Assembly (NCBI GenBank): GCA_034189085.1
Contig: JAXHVH010000004.1
Span: 22,808-86,807 of the forward strand
Origin: M55B129 sp034189085
GTDB taxonomy: Bacteria; Bacillota; Dethiobacteria; DTU022
Direction of reading: 5' to 3'
Length of the DNA: 64,000 nucleotides
The notes under the pieces are model-generated. The model saw only the letters and a list, made by a program, of their open reading frames with translations. It was not told where the DNA came from and did not search any database. The translations under genes were made by a program, and so were the position numbers. Below are positions 1-8,498 of this stretch, one piece after another. How positions within the stretch are numbered: position 1 is the stretch's first letter; the number at the start of each line of letters is the position of its first letter.

Positions 1-683
1 CCGTCAAAAAATTGGGCGATGGTGCAGATCTCGGAGCACTTTCAGAAACAATCAAAAAGACTGCCTTCAAAATAACACGCATGGGTGAGCTGGTGGGCAG
101 GACGGCGGCTAAAAGGCTGGGTGTCCCTTTTGGCATAGTTGATGTTTCACTGGCTCCGACTCCTGCTGTCGGTGACAGTGTGGCTGAGATTCTGGAAGAA
201 ATGGGTCTGGAACGCTGCGGTGCCCCAGGCTCAACCGCTGCTCTCGCTTTGCTCAATGATGCTGTAAAAAAAGGGGGGGCCATGGCTTCTTCTTATGTAG
301 GCGGGTTGTCAGGCGCTTTTATCCCGGTTAGCGAAGACGCAAAAATGATTGATGCAGTCGATGCCGGTGCCCTGAGCCTGGAAAAGCTGGAAGCGATGAC
401 TGCTGTTTGTTCGGTTGGCCTTGATATGATTGCCATTCCCGGTGATACACCGGAAGAAACGATAGCTGCCATCATCGCTGATGAAGCGGCGATTGGTGTT
501 TTTAATCATAAGACCACAGCCGTGCGGATTATTCCGGCGGTAAACAAGAAAGTGGGCGATCGGGTTGAATTCGGCGGTCTCCTGGGACATGCGCCGGTGA
601 TGGCGGTAAACAATTTTTCTGCGGAGAAATTTTCCCGCCGTGGCGGCCGTATTCCTGCTCCTATTCACAGCCTCCGCAACTAA
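1..683 (+). CDS. UPF0210 / DUF711 family protein, C-terminal part (5' end outside window)
   Basis: The reading frame is open from the window edge (codons Val-Lys-Lys precede the first possible TTG at 12), so the visible 223-odd residues are the C-terminal half of a protein that is normally about 450 residues long. The glycine-rich stretch near 'VGGLSGAFIPVSED' and the ending 'GRIPAPIHSLRN' are typical of the DUF711 (PFL-like) family. The biochemical role of this family is not established; members are often encoded beside an ACT-domain protein, which would lie outside this window. The family call is by recognition of conserved segments, not by a search. Confidence 0.85.
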   Translation, partial: VKKLGDGADLGALSETIKKTAFKITRMGELVGRTAAKRLGVPFGIVDVSLAPTPAVGDSVAEILEEMGLERCGAPGSTAALALLNDAVKKGGAMASSYVGGLSGAFIPVSEDAKMIDAVDAGALSLEKLEAMTAVCSVGLDMIAIPGDTPEETIAAIIADEAAIGVFNHKTTAVRIIPAVNKKVGDRVEFGGLLGHAPVMAVNNFSAEKFSRRGGRIPAPIHSLRN

Positions 684-688
684 AATAT

Positions 689-725
689 GCCAGGGGAACG
701 GGGAATTGACACTTGTTCTCCTGGC
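689..725. terminator. possible bidirectional terminator hairpin
   Basis: Arms of 11 bases (689-699 and 715-725) pair with one mismatch and sit between two convergent genes. On the minus strand the stem is followed by a short AT-rich stretch, but no strong T-run exists on either side, so function as a terminator is tentative. Confidence 0.35.
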
Positions 726-733
726 GGATTGGA

Positions 734-1762
734 TTAGATTGAGTTTGGCTCCGGCACAACCGGCTCAAATTTATACTTTTCTGTACTTTCCACAAGCAGC
801 ATCTGCTTTCCTCCATACTCGATCCCAGCGCATAGGCTGGTATCTGAGTAGATAATCTTATTGCCGGTCCTCTCTTTTAGTTCAACGTGAACTGTGCCCT
901 GCAGGTTTTCCTGGACCAGGGGAACCATCCTGTCATCGCGCGGCCCGTTGAGGAAAATAAAATGGCCCGGACTGGTTTCAGTGTCAATGGTAAGGCTGTG
1001 CCTGGCATTGTGTAGATTCAGGGTAATATCGGTTCCTTTTGGGATTATATCAACACTGCTCTTATTCATTGTCGTGAATTCAAAGAAGGTTTGGTTCACG
1101 AAGAGGCCGACCAGGAATCCCCTGAAGCTGGTAAAGAGAAAAGGTATATGACCAACTGAACAGCTCAGGGAAGCGCGCTCTTTACCGAAATGGTTGCACT
1201 GGATCCAGACCCAGGAAAAAGGGAATGAAGAACCCCATTTTTTCTCGATGTAGCCCCTGCCGCCGTCAAAATTAATCTTTTCACCATTGATAACAAGGAT
1301 TCCTCTGAGATCGAAATCCATAGAGCAAACCTGGCTGTAACACTGCATCCTGGGAATATAGTTGTAAAAGCCCATGCTGCCGGGGTTGATAATGCTGTCC
1401 GGCCAGTTCAAATGGTTGTCAAACCCGAGCTGACCGCTTAAAATAATGTTTGGCCTGTCCAGGGTCAGGCTGATCCCTGCCGTTCCGAACCTGCTGCTGC
1501 CAACTGTTATATCAAAGATATCTCTTTCTGCTGTGAAATTGGATGTGGGAAAGCGGACATAGTGATAGGTTCTTTTAACACCGTCAACGATCTGGATAAA
1601 GGCGTGCGAATCTCTATCATGGGATCCGAAAAATATTCCCGTAATAAAGGTAAACACCCGCTCCATTTTTTTATCGACCAGCTTAAAATACCAACCTTCG
1701 AAATAGCTTTTACCCATCCGGCCATGATAGAGATCGGGGTAACGGAAACTTTTTAAGTTCAT
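734..1762 (-). CDS. tocopherol cyclase-like family protein
   Basis: This 342-residue protein carries the N-terminal signature 'GKSYFEGWYFKLVD' followed by 'FTFITGIFFGS' and later 'KKWGSSFPFSWVWIQ', which I recognise from the tocopherol cyclase-like family (Pfam Tocopherol_cycl). Plant members close the chromanol ring of tocopherol, but bacterial members outside cyanobacteria have no established reaction and there is no tocopherol pathway in this window. No signal peptide or membrane segment is seen, so it is probably cytoplasmic. A GAGGGG ribosome-binding site precedes the ATG. It is monocistronic and convergent with the UPF0210 gene. The family call is fairly secure; the function is unknown. 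Confidence 0.75.
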   Translation of the reverse strand: MNLKSFRYPDLYHGRMGKSYFEGWYFKLVDKKMERVFTFITGIFFGSHDRDSHAFIQIVDGVKRTYHYVRFPTSNFTAERDIFDITVGSSRFGTAGISLTLDRPNIILSGQLGFDNHLNWPDSIINPGSMGFYNYIPRMQCYSQVCSMDFDLRGILVINGEKINFDGGRGYIEKKWGSSFPFSWVWIQCNHFGKERASLSCSVGHIPFLFTSFRGFLVGLFVNQTFFEFTTMNKSSVDIIPKGTDITLNLHNARHSLTIDTETSPGHFIFLNGPRDDRMVPLVQENLQGTVHVELKERTGNKIIYSDTSLCAGIEYGGKQMLLVESTEKYKFEPVVPEPNSI

Positions 1763-2007
1763 TTTTCCCCTCGCTGTGTTTTGTGCCAGATCTTCTATCT
1801 ATCTGTCACCTTTTCTTTATATTAATTGCCCGGGCAGAAAAAAGAAAGGGAATTATATCCCCTCAGACATTCCGTAAATAAATTTATTGGCAGCAGCAGC
1901 TGCAAACCGTGGCCTTCAGGGTATTTATTTTCGGGAGGTATTTTGTCCGTTTCATTAATGTATGGATTTCTACGTTCTCATGATACCATTGACATGTTTT
2001 GAGTGTA

Positions 2008-3444
2008 TTATTTTATCCCCGGATACTTTTCGCGCAGCTTTTTCTCCAAATCCTCGCTAAAACCGGGCGTCTGATGTTCAGCCAAAATACGCCGGGCCTC
2101 TTCGTGGGCTCTGGTGAAAGTGTTTTTACAGCCTGCTTCTTCCCATACGGTGCGCTGCTGCCTGTCGGCAAGCTTGGGGAAATAGAATTCGCTGCGCACG
2201 TGTTCCACGGTATGCGGCTGATCCAGGAAATGGCCGCCGGGACCGATTTCGGCAATAATATCGGTAGCCAGGGTTTCTTTGTTTACCTCGACGCCTTTTA
2301 CCGCTCTCAGGGCCATACCTACCGAATCATTGTCGACGACCATTTTTTCGTATGATAGGGTGGTGCAGAATTCTAACAGGCCGAATGCATCGTGAATGTA
2401 GTTGCAGCCCGATAGGGCGACGACCATAGCCGTATTGGCGCTTTCATAACCGGCCTGGGCGTCCACCACTTTTGAGTCTGACATACCACCTGTTCCGTAA
2501 ATCGGGATCTTGTAATACTGAGCCATCTGGGCGCAGCCGGCATTGATGAGAGCCGATTCTATACTGCCGGCCATGTATGTGCCTGTGCGCATATCCATGA
2601 TGCTGGATGTGGAACCGTAGAGGGTGGGGTTGCCCCGGTTAACCAGCTGGGCCAGAATTAAACCACCCAAAGATTCGGCATTGTTCAGGGCAATGGTCCC
2701 GGCCAGGGTGACCGGTGAGTTGGCACCGGCCAGCGGTTCGGAAGGAGTAGCGATGGGTAGGCTGCGTCTGGCTACTTCGATCAAGAAATCAGTGTAAGTT
2801 ACTTCCATCAGCAGAGGGCTCATCATCAGGGTAATAAATGAAACAAAAGGCCGTTCCCTTAGTTTTTTGGCTCCTCCGGCGATATCTTCGGCCATTTTAA
2901 TAACAGCTCGCAGCCCTTCCATGGTGTATATACCGCCCATTACATGTTTGGATGTATTGGCCAGGGCGTGGTAAAAGCGGTTTATGTCAACTTCTTCAGC
3001 AGGCACATCATTGGGATAGCAGTTGATGACAAAAAAAGCAATGTTATCAAGGGCATCGGTCATTTTGGCGAAGCCGGCTACATCCCTTACTTCGGTGCGC
3101 CGCTTTTTGCCTGTTTCCATGTCGAGCGTATTGAGAACCGTCCCTCCGGTTCCCAGGTGGACATTAGCCCCTTCCAGGAGGATGTCGTACTTTTCTTCCC
3201 GGCCGCATAGGACTAAACTTGAGGGTGTAGAATCGACGGCATCCTCGATCATCGCCCGCGGAATCTTGACTATCCTGCTTTCATGATCGACGGCGGCGCC
3301 GCTGTCGGCAAAGATCTGCCGGGCTTGCTCGTTATGCATCTTGATCCCTACTTCTTCCAGCAGGTAAACCGAAGCTTCGTGGACCGCTTTGACGTCAGCA
3401 TCGCTGAAAACCTTGAAACTTCCTCCCTTGAAGTGCTTAAACAT
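2008..3444 (-). CDS. MttB-superfamily corrinoid methyltransferase, non-pyrrolysine type (MtgB-like)
   Basis: A 478-residue member of the trimethylamine methyltransferase family (COG5598). Known members move a methyl group from a methylamine or quaternary amine to the Co(I) corrinoid of a partner protein. Conserved blocks include 'HVMGGIYTMEGL', 'GGMSDSKVVDAQAGYES' and the C-terminal 'DIIAEIGPGGHFLDQPHTVEH'. The frame has no internal stop, so unlike true MttB it lacks pyrrolysine; the family's characterised non-Pyl members act on glycine betaine, proline betaine, carnitine or gamma-butyrobetaine. Of two ATGs in ATGATCATG the second is chosen because AAAGGAG lies 7 bases upstream of it. It resembles the homologue at 42079 more than that at 34982. 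It has no adjacent corrinoid protein and is divergent from the C69 hydrolase gene. The substrate cannot be told from sequence. Confidence 0.9.
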   Translation of the reverse strand: MFKHFKGGSFKVFSDADVKAVHEASVYLLEEVGIKMHNEQARQIFADSGAAVDHESRIVKIPRAMIEDAVDSTPSSLVLCGREEKYDILLEGANVHLGTGGTVLNTLDMETGKKRRTEVRDVAGFAKMTDALDNIAFFVINCYPNDVPAEEVDINRFYHALANTSKHVMGGIYTMEGLRAVIKMAEDIAGGAKKLRERPFVSFITLMMSPLLMEVTYTDFLIEVARRSLPIATPSEPLAGANSPVTLAGTIALNNAESLGGLILAQLVNRGNPTLYGSTSSIMDMRTGTYMAGSIESALINAGCAQMAQYYKIPIYGTGGMSDSKVVDAQAGYESANTAMVVALSGCNYIHDAFGLLEFCTTLSYEKMVVDNDSVGMALRAVKGVEVNKETLATDIIAEIGPGGHFLDQPHTVEHVRSEFYFPKLADRQQRTVWEEAGCKNTFTRAHEEARRILAEHQTPGFSEDLEKKLREKYPGIK

Positions 3445-3720
3445 GATCATACTCCTTTCAAGATAATGCTTTTTAACATCTTACCATTTATCCCATAGCA
3501 TAACATAACGGTGAAAACATTAAAAGAAATTTCACAGAATCTTTGTTATATACAAGCATCTGATATTATATGTTAATTATCGAATTACAGATCATTTATC
3601 GTTTTCGTTCCGGGGGTTGTTCAGGGAGAATAATAAAATAAATCACCACAGGAAGGAACACTCTCTTAACCGGGGAATTTAAATAAAGCCGGTTATTTTA
3701 TTTACTGGGAGGCTGCTTAG

Positions 3721-5055
3721 ATGTGTGACACCATGGTTGCCCTCGGCAATGCCACACTTGATGGGACAGTAATATTTGCTAAAAACAGTGACCGCCAGCC
3801 CAATGAACCACTGCTGTTGATCCGGGTACCTCGGAAAAAATATATTTCTGGATCAAAAGTAAAATGTACCTACATTGAAATTGATCAGGTTGCTGAAACT
3901 TTTGAGGTACTCCTGCTCAAACCTTCCTGGATGTGGGGGGCTGAGATGGGTGCAAACGAGTATGGACTTAACATTGGTAATGAGGCTGTGTTCACCCGTG
4001 AGAAACATGGATCTGAAGCCCTGCTGGGCATGGATATGCTGCGCCTGGCCCTGGAGAGATGCCGGAACAGCGAAGAAGCCCTGGCCCTGATTGTTGAGCT
4101 CCTGGAGAAATACGGTCAGGGAGGTAACTGCGGTTATGAAAAAAAATTTTTCTATCACAATTCGTTTCTGATTGCCGATCCGTGTTCAGCATGGGTCCTC
4201 GAGACAGCCGGCGAATACTGGGCCGCCGAAAAAGTGAAGGATGTCCGTTCCATATCTAACCGCCTGAGCATCGGTTCCCGTTTCGACCGCAGTCATTCAG
4301 ATCTGATCAAGCATGCCATCGATAAAGGTTGGTGCAAAAGCGAGGCTGATTTTAATTTCGCCCGCTGCTACAGCGATCCCCTGATGACCCGCTTCAGTGG
4401 TTCACTGCAGAGGCAAAAAATGAGCGGTGACATGCTGAAAAGGGAAAAGGGACGGATCACCATGCAGACCATGCGCAGCATTCTCCGCTCCCATGAGGAA
4501 GGCCTGGAAGGGCAGCAGTTTACCAAACATTCTTTGAAAAGCGTCTGTATGCATGGCGGTTTTCTCTATGGTGATCATACCACCGGCAGCTATATCGTTT
4601 CCCTGCATGAAAAGCGGCCTACTTACCTGATCACCAGCGGTTCAACCCCCTGTCTGGCTCTCTACAAGCCTTTCTGGATGATCAATGACGAAAGCTTTTC
4701 TTTTAGAGAGGGAGAAGGTAAAACAGCAGTTAATTTCTGGCTGAGACGGGAGCGCCTCCATCGATTCGTTCTCGAAAACAAAATTTCTTCCCTGCAAACT
4801 TATTTGACAGAACGGGATCTTGTTGAACGAGAAATCGACTGCCGCCTGGCAGAAATCGATAGTGATTTGGCGGATGAACCCCTGCTGAAAGGAATTATAA
4901 CCGAAGCGCTGGCTGCAGAAGAAAAACTCCTTGATGAAACCTTTGCCCAAATCGAAAATCCCCGGCAGCCTGGTAAAATCAGGGGTAACCCTTATTTCCG
5001 CTGGTACTGGAAAAAGCAAAACGAAAAACTCTTTTCCCGCTACAGGAGAAGTTGA
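3721..5055 (+). CDS. family C69 (secernin-like) Ntn-hydrolase / dipeptidase
   Basis: The 444-residue protein begins MCDTMVALGNATLDG and continues 'FAKNSDRQPNEP', the hallmark of secernin/C69 N-terminal nucleophile hydrolases. After removal of Met1 the exposed Cys2 would be the catalytic nucleophile, and the NSDR segment is typical of the active site. Relatives cleave dipeptides or other amides; the true substrate is unknown. No signal peptide is visible, so it is likely cytoplasmic. GGGAGG lies 8 bases before the ATG. It is divergently arranged with an MttB-family gene across a 270-base AT-rich gap, which might reflect shared regulation, but I saw no convincing operator there. Confidence 0.85.
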   Translation: MCDTMVALGNATLDGTVIFAKNSDRQPNEPLLLIRVPRKKYISGSKVKCTYIEIDQVAETFEVLLLKPSWMWGAEMGANEYGLNIGNEAVFTREKHGSEALLGMDMLRLALERCRNSEEALALIVELLEKYGQGGNCGYEKKFFYHNSFLIADPCSAWVLETAGEYWAAEKVKDVRSISNRLSIGSRFDRSHSDLIKHAIDKGWCKSEADFNFARCYSDPLMTRFSGSLQRQKMSGDMLKREKGRITMQTMRSILRSHEEGLEGQQFTKHSLKSVCMHGGFLYGDHTTGSYIVSLHEKRPTYLITSGSTPCLALYKPFWMINDESFSFREGEGKTAVNFWLRRERLHRFVLENKISSLQTYLTERDLVEREIDCRLAEIDSDLADEPLLKGIITEALAAEEKLLDETFAQIENPRQPGKIRGNPYFRWYWKKQNEKLFSRYRRS

Positions 5056-5254
5056 TCGGCCGACGTAGAGGAAGGGCTGTCACACCTGTGCCGTTCTGTT
5101 TATGACAGGAAGAACTTTTTCTACTTCTGTTTTGAATTGGGAATTTGAACCCGAATAAACTGTGATGGCCCCTCCAGCTGGAGTGCCGCATGCTGGAAAT
5201 ATTTAGTCGTGGACAGGCAGGGCAACAAGTGTTATTATAAATAAAATTGAATAT

Positions 5255-5410
5255 TCTATTCGGGTGTCCCCTGTGGATGAAAAGGGAAACCGGTGCAAGT
5301 CCGGTGCGATCACGTCACTGTAAGCACAAGCCAAATCCAGCAAGGCCACTGGTGAAAGCCGGGAAGGCGGAAGAGGCAATGAGTGTAAGCCAGGAAACCT
5401 GCCCGAATAA
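5255..5410 (+). promoter_or_regulatory. cobalamin (B12) riboswitch
   Basis: All landmarks of the B12 riboswitch are readable: a closing P1 helix with a perfect 7-base match (5258-5264 with 5402-5408), the conserved 'ccggtgcaagtccgg'-type stem-loop at 5290-5304, the 'gccactgg' box at 5345-5352, and the B12 box 'aagccaggaaacctgcc' at 5387-5403. It sits upstream of the cob(I)alamin adenosyltransferase gene on the same strand, the expected target. Such elements turn off downstream expression when adenosylcobalamin is bound. Confidence 0.95.
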
Positions 5411-5453
5411 CGCGTAGCATTTTCCCCTTCGTGTGAAAGGGCTGGTTACTCAT

Positions 5454-5487
5454 GGCGCCGTTTCAGGATCCTTTCGGTGCTTTTTTA
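5454..5487 (+). terminator. intrinsic terminator downstream of B12 riboswitch (probable expression platform)
   Basis: A 7-bp stem including G-U pairs (5454-5460 with 5475-5481) is directly followed by a T-run. It begins about 45 bases after the riboswitch, a sensible place for the ligand-controlled terminator. Confidence 0.6.
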
Positions 5488-5500
5488 TTTGAGATCAATT

Positions 5501-5532
5501 CCGGTCTTTGCTCTCTAAGGCCGGTTTTTTTT
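5501..5532 (+). terminator. second intrinsic terminator in the cobalamin leader
   Basis: A 7-bp GC-rich stem (5501-5507 with 5518-5524) is followed by eight T residues. It follows the first terminator by only about 14 bases, so the leader contains two tandem terminators. Confidence 0.7.
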
Positions 5533-5636
5533 ATTCAGCCGGCAAAGGTAAAATTGTTAATGTCCCGGAAGGCTGCCGTCTTTTTTTACTCCTTTTTTCG
5601 GCAGGCTGTTTAGCATAAACCTGTTCCGGGATTGCT

Positions 5637-5695
5637 GCCCCGTTAGCCTCTTCCCGAAAAGGGATGGCTGATTTGACTCAGGGAAGAGGCGGGGC
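5637..5695. repeat. long imperfect inverted repeat in the cobO leader
   Basis: Two arms pair over 15 bases: 5637-5641 with 5691-5695 and 5646-5655 with 5681-5690, separated by a 4-base bulge on the left arm. There is no T-run afterwards. The rest of the 5533-5784 leader holds nothing else I can identify. Confidence 0.6.
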
Positions 5696-5784
5696 TCATT
5701 TCTCGCGGAGTATTTCAAGAATGGGAGACTGTTTTGAATTTTTATTGTAATTTTGTAATTAATAATTAATGGGAGGTTTTTTTG

Positions 5785-6315
5785 ATGGAAAAAGGATATG
5801 TGCAAATTTATACCGGCGACGGAAAAGGGAAAACCACTGCTGCCCTGGGACTGGGATTGAGAGCGGTTGGCAGTGGGCTCAGAGTGATCATGTTTCAATT
5901 TTTGAAAGGTTCGCCAAGCGGGGAATTAAAGAGTGTTACCATGCTGGGGGAAAATTTTGAGATTATTCGCCTTGCAGAAAGCAAAAAATTTTTTTGGACG
6001 ATGAACGAGCAGGAAAAAAATGAATTGAAAAAGAACATGAAGGGTGAACTTGACCGGGTGCGGGAAGTACTTACCGGGGAAAAATATGATATTTTGATCC
6101 TGGACGAAATCATGGCGGCAATCCATGGTGGATTACTATCAGTGGAAGATGTCTGCGTCCTGATTGATGCTCGGCCCCCCGGCATGGAAATGGTTTTAAC
6201 CGGTCGAAGTACCCCGAATAAGCTTATCGAACGGGCTGATCTGGTAACCGAAATGCACTGTATCAAACACTACATTAACGAGAGTGTCTATGCCAGGGTT
6301 GGTATAGAGAAGTAA
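5785..6315 (+). CDS. cobO: cob(I)alamin adenosyltransferase, CobO/BtuR type
   Basis: A 176-residue P-loop protein with 'TGDGKGKTTAALG' at residues 10-22 and the Walker B-like 'LILDEIMAAIHGGLL' near residue 110, both diagnostic of the CobA/CobO/BtuR adenosyltransferase family. It transfers the adenosyl group of ATP to Co(I) corrinoid, giving adenosylcobalamin-type cofactor. The ATG at 5785 is chosen over the TTG just before it because GGGAGG lies 8 bases upstream. Expression should respond to cobalamin through the riboswitch at 5255-5410. It supplies cofactor relevant to the corrinoid enzymes elsewhere in the window, although methyltransferases themselves use the unadenosylated corrinoid. Confidence 0.92.
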   Translation: MEKGYVQIYTGDGKGKTTAALGLGLRAVGSGLRVIMFQFLKGSPSGELKSVTMLGENFEIIRLAESKKFFWTMNEQEKNELKKNMKGELDRVREVLTGEKYDILILDEIMAAIHGGLLSVEDVCVLIDARPPGMEMVLTGRSTPNKLIERADLVTEMHCIKHYINESVYARVGIEK

Positions 6316-6404
6316 GATTATGTTTCATCTATTTCTGCTGATAATGGAGGATGTTATATCCGGACCTCCAGATTGAACTATTTTTGTGGTGAAGGATTGA
6401 TTTT

Positions 6405-6506
6405 ATGAAACTGGAAGGTAACTGTCGCACAACGGCCATGGGCATAATGCGCGATCACTCACGTAAAATCTTACCCAAGGAGGCTATTGATTCCAAGAAG
6501 GGGTGA
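6405..6506 (+). pseudogene. short remnant ORF, possibly the N-terminus of a MetE/UroD-like gene
   Basis: A 33-codon frame with a plausible AAGGA site begins 'MKLEGNCRTTAMGIM', which resembles from memory the start of a family of clostridial proteins related to cobalamin-independent methionine synthase. The remaining residues do not look like that family, and the final codons overlap the terminator at 6467-6517. It is most likely a decayed gene or a chance frame. Confidence 0.3.
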
Positions 6507-6517
6507 GATTATTTTTT
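6467..6517. terminator. intrinsic terminator between convergent cobO and ABC transporter genes
   Basis: Ten-base arms (6467-6476 and 6501-6510) pair with one G-U, followed on the plus strand by a T-run at 6512-6517 and on the minus strand by four T residues, so it may serve both convergent transcripts. Confidence 0.65.
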
Positions 6518-6551
6518 ACTGGTGCCCGCCAATATTTCATTACCGCTTTTG

Positions 6552-7313
6552 CTAAAGTTCCATGTGTGAAAAGCGGTTGCCGGCGAGCAGATATAGCAAA
6601 AAGATGAGCAGGAGCGTAATTGCCAGTGGGCCGGTCATTGTGGAAGGGCTTGCTGTGCCGTCGATTAAAGGCTTCATCAGGCTCAATAAAGTGTTGGGGT
6701 AAAAGTCGGCAGCGGCTGTTTCGGCGACTACCAGGTTAAGCAGTCCGCTCAAAAAGAAAATTACTACAGCCAGGCCTCCGGCCGCCAGCTGGCTTTTGAG
6801 AACGGCGGAGAATGCGAAAGTAAGAGTGGCCAGCAGCAGGGTATAGGCGATCAAAGCAATGGTAGCCCAGATCGAACCGGCCATGGGGGGCGGGCCCATT
6901 AGTGTTATTGTGTAAAGATAGGCCAGGGTGCTGCTGATTATTAAGCCGATGATAACAACGGTGAAAAGGACAGCGATCTTGGCCGTAAGGTACTGCCAGC
7001 GGCCAATGGGTTTACTGAGCATCCATCCGGCAACCCCTGTTTCCTTTTCCCGGGCCACAGTGCCCATGACCATGAAAATCAGGACCAGGACCCCCATCTG
7101 TGAAACGTCAGAAAGGTAGCTGAAAAAAGTCTCTTCGGGGGTGGGATGGGGCATCACTATTTCCACACCTTCGGCAAAGTGGGCCATAATTTCATTCATG
7201 TACTTCATCATCGGCGGGTCGAGCAGGGCGAAAAAGAGCAAAACCAGCAAAAATGCAGGATAACGAAAGCTGCGCCAGTTCCATTTGAATTCTTTTATCA
7301 GCAGAACGGTCAT
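6552..7313 (-). CDS. ABC-2 type transporter permease
   Basis: A 253-residue membrane protein with about six hydrophobic segments. The motif 'TVAREKETGVAGWMLSKP' in the cytoplasmic loop after the second segment is typical of ABC-2 permeases related to multidrug or Na+ exporters. Its start overlaps the end of the upstream ATPase gene by four bases (ATGA), so the two are translationally coupled. Substrate unknown. Confidence 0.85.
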   Translation of the reverse strand: MTVLLIKEFKWNWRSFRYPAFLLVLLFFALLDPPMMKYMNEIMAHFAEGVEIVMPHPTPEETFFSYLSDVSQMGVLVLIFMVMGTVAREKETGVAGWMLSKPIGRWQYLTAKIAVLFTVVIIGLIISSTLAYLYTITLMGPPPMAGSIWATIALIAYTLLLATLTFAFSAVLKSQLAAGGLAVVIFFLSGLLNLVVAETAAADFYPNTLLSLMKPLIDGTASPSTMTGPLAITLLLIFLLYLLAGNRFSHMEL

Positions 7314-8272
7314 GGATTGTCTACCCCCCGGCGGTGGTTATCATCAAGCACTCTGAAAAAAGCTTCTTCCAGATTTGTACGGTTCGGGGTGAATTCTGTT
7401 ACGACGATTCCTTTTCTTACCAGGGCAGGGAGCAAATTCCCAGTCATGGCAATCGATTCTCCCGGTTTGGAGATTACCAGGAGTTTGCCCTGCTGTGGGC
7501 TTACTTCCCTTACGGCGGGATTTTTCCTGATCATGGCGGCTGCTTCGGCCTGCTGGTCAGAACGAACGGCGATCAGGTACTGCTCCATGGTGTAACGGTT
7601 GAGCAGTTCACCGGTGCCGGCATCCAGCAGTTTCCGCCCCCGGTCAATGATGGTTACATGATCACAGACTTTTTCCACATCGGCCAGGATGTGACTGGAA
7701 AAGAAGACTGTGGCCCTGTTTCTGAGCCTGGAAATGATTTCAAGAACCCTGTGGCGGCCTTCGGGGTCGAGAGCGGAGACCGGTTCATCAAGGATCAACA
7801 GTTCCGGTTCGGGCAGAAGGACGGCGGCTATACCGAGGCGTTGCTGCATGCCCCGCGAGTAGGTGCTGACCCGGCGGTTGGCGGCATCGTCAAGCTGGAA
7901 ATGTTTTAAGAGGCGATCAATTCGTGTTTGACTCAGGTTTTGGTCTACCCTGTAGATGCTGGCAACCAGCGTAAGCGCTTCTTTCCCGGTCAATCCTTCG
8001 GGGAAGACTGGATCCTGTGGCAGGTAGGTGGTATAGCGCAGGTAATCCAATTTTTGGCCAAACTTGAGCGGCATGCCGAGAACACTGACTTCACCGGCAT
8101 CGGCGGCAATCAATCCAAGGATAATTTTTATGGTCGTGGTTTTTCCGGCGCCATTGGGCCCGAGGAAGCCGTGGATGCTGCCCCGCCTGACTTTAAAATC
8201 TATACCCCTGAGAGCGGGGTGTTGGCCAAACTGCTTCACCAGCCCGCTGACAAAGATGGCAGTTCCTTTAAT
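7310..8272 (-). CDS. ABC transporter ATP-binding protein (ABC-2 exporter)
   Basis: The protein has Walker A 'GPNGAGKTT', the signature 'YSRGMQQRLG' and Walker B 'LLILDEPVSALDP', all normal for an exporter ATPase with the usual C-terminal extension. The start is unusual: the only upstream ATG (8317) would give an atypical N-terminus and overlap the preceding gene by 44 bases, whereas an ATT codon at 8272 lies 6 bases after a perfect GGGGAGAGG site and gives a normal N-terminus (IKGTAIFVSGLVKQFG). I have used the ATT. Operon: PLDc_N-like protein, ATPase, permease. Confidence 0.85.
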   Translation of the reverse strand: MKGTAIFVSGLVKQFGQHPALRGIDFKVRRGSIHGFLGPNGAGKTTTIKIILGLIAADAGEVSVLGMPLKFGQKLDYLRYTTYLPQDPVFPEGLTGKEALTLVASIYRVDQNLSQTRIDRLLKHFQLDDAANRRVSTYSRGMQQRLGIAAVLLPEPELLILDEPVSALDPEGRHRVLEIISRLRNRATVFFSSHILADVEKVCDHVTIIDRGRKLLDAGTGELLNRYTMEQYLIAVRSDQQAEAAAMIRKNPAVREVSPQQGKLLVISKPGESIAMTGNLLPALVRKGIVVTEFTPNRTNLEEAFFRVLDDNHRRGVDNP

Positions 8273-8273
8273 C

Positions 8274-8474
8274 TTATTCCTCTCCCCTGCCGAATACCAG
8301 GTAGATAATCGGCCCAAAAATATTGATGAAAACGATAATCAGGATCCAGGCCCACCGGGGGAGGCCTTTAACCTCCCTGCGCCTGATCAGGTCAATGATA
8401 GCCCAGACCATAAGCAGGATTTGCAAAACCAGAAAGGGCCAGAAAATCTTCAGTAGATCCAGGACTTCCTGCAA
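8274..8474 (-). CDS. small membrane protein with phospholipase D N-terminal-like (PLDc_N) domain
   Basis: A 66-residue protein with two hydrophobic helices and the motif 'RREVKGLPRWAWILIIVFIN' followed by 'GPIIYLVFGR', characteristic of the PLDc_N membrane domain. Such small proteins are commonly encoded with ABC-2 exporters in Firmicutes. A TTG start is supported by GGAGGTGATC 9 bases upstream, an ideal Shine-Dalgarno match. It is the first gene of the three-gene exporter operon. Confidence 0.8.
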   Translation of the reverse strand: MQEVLDLLKIFWPFLVLQILLMVWAIIDLIRRREVKGLPRWAWILIIVFINIFGPIIYLVFGRGEE

Positions 8475-8498
8475 GGTGGATCACCTCCGTTTTGGATG

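Noticed and set aside
2008..3444. Possible pyrrolysine-containing trimethylamine methyltransferase
   Set aside because: The frame has no internal TAG, and the same holds for the homologues at 34982 and 42079.
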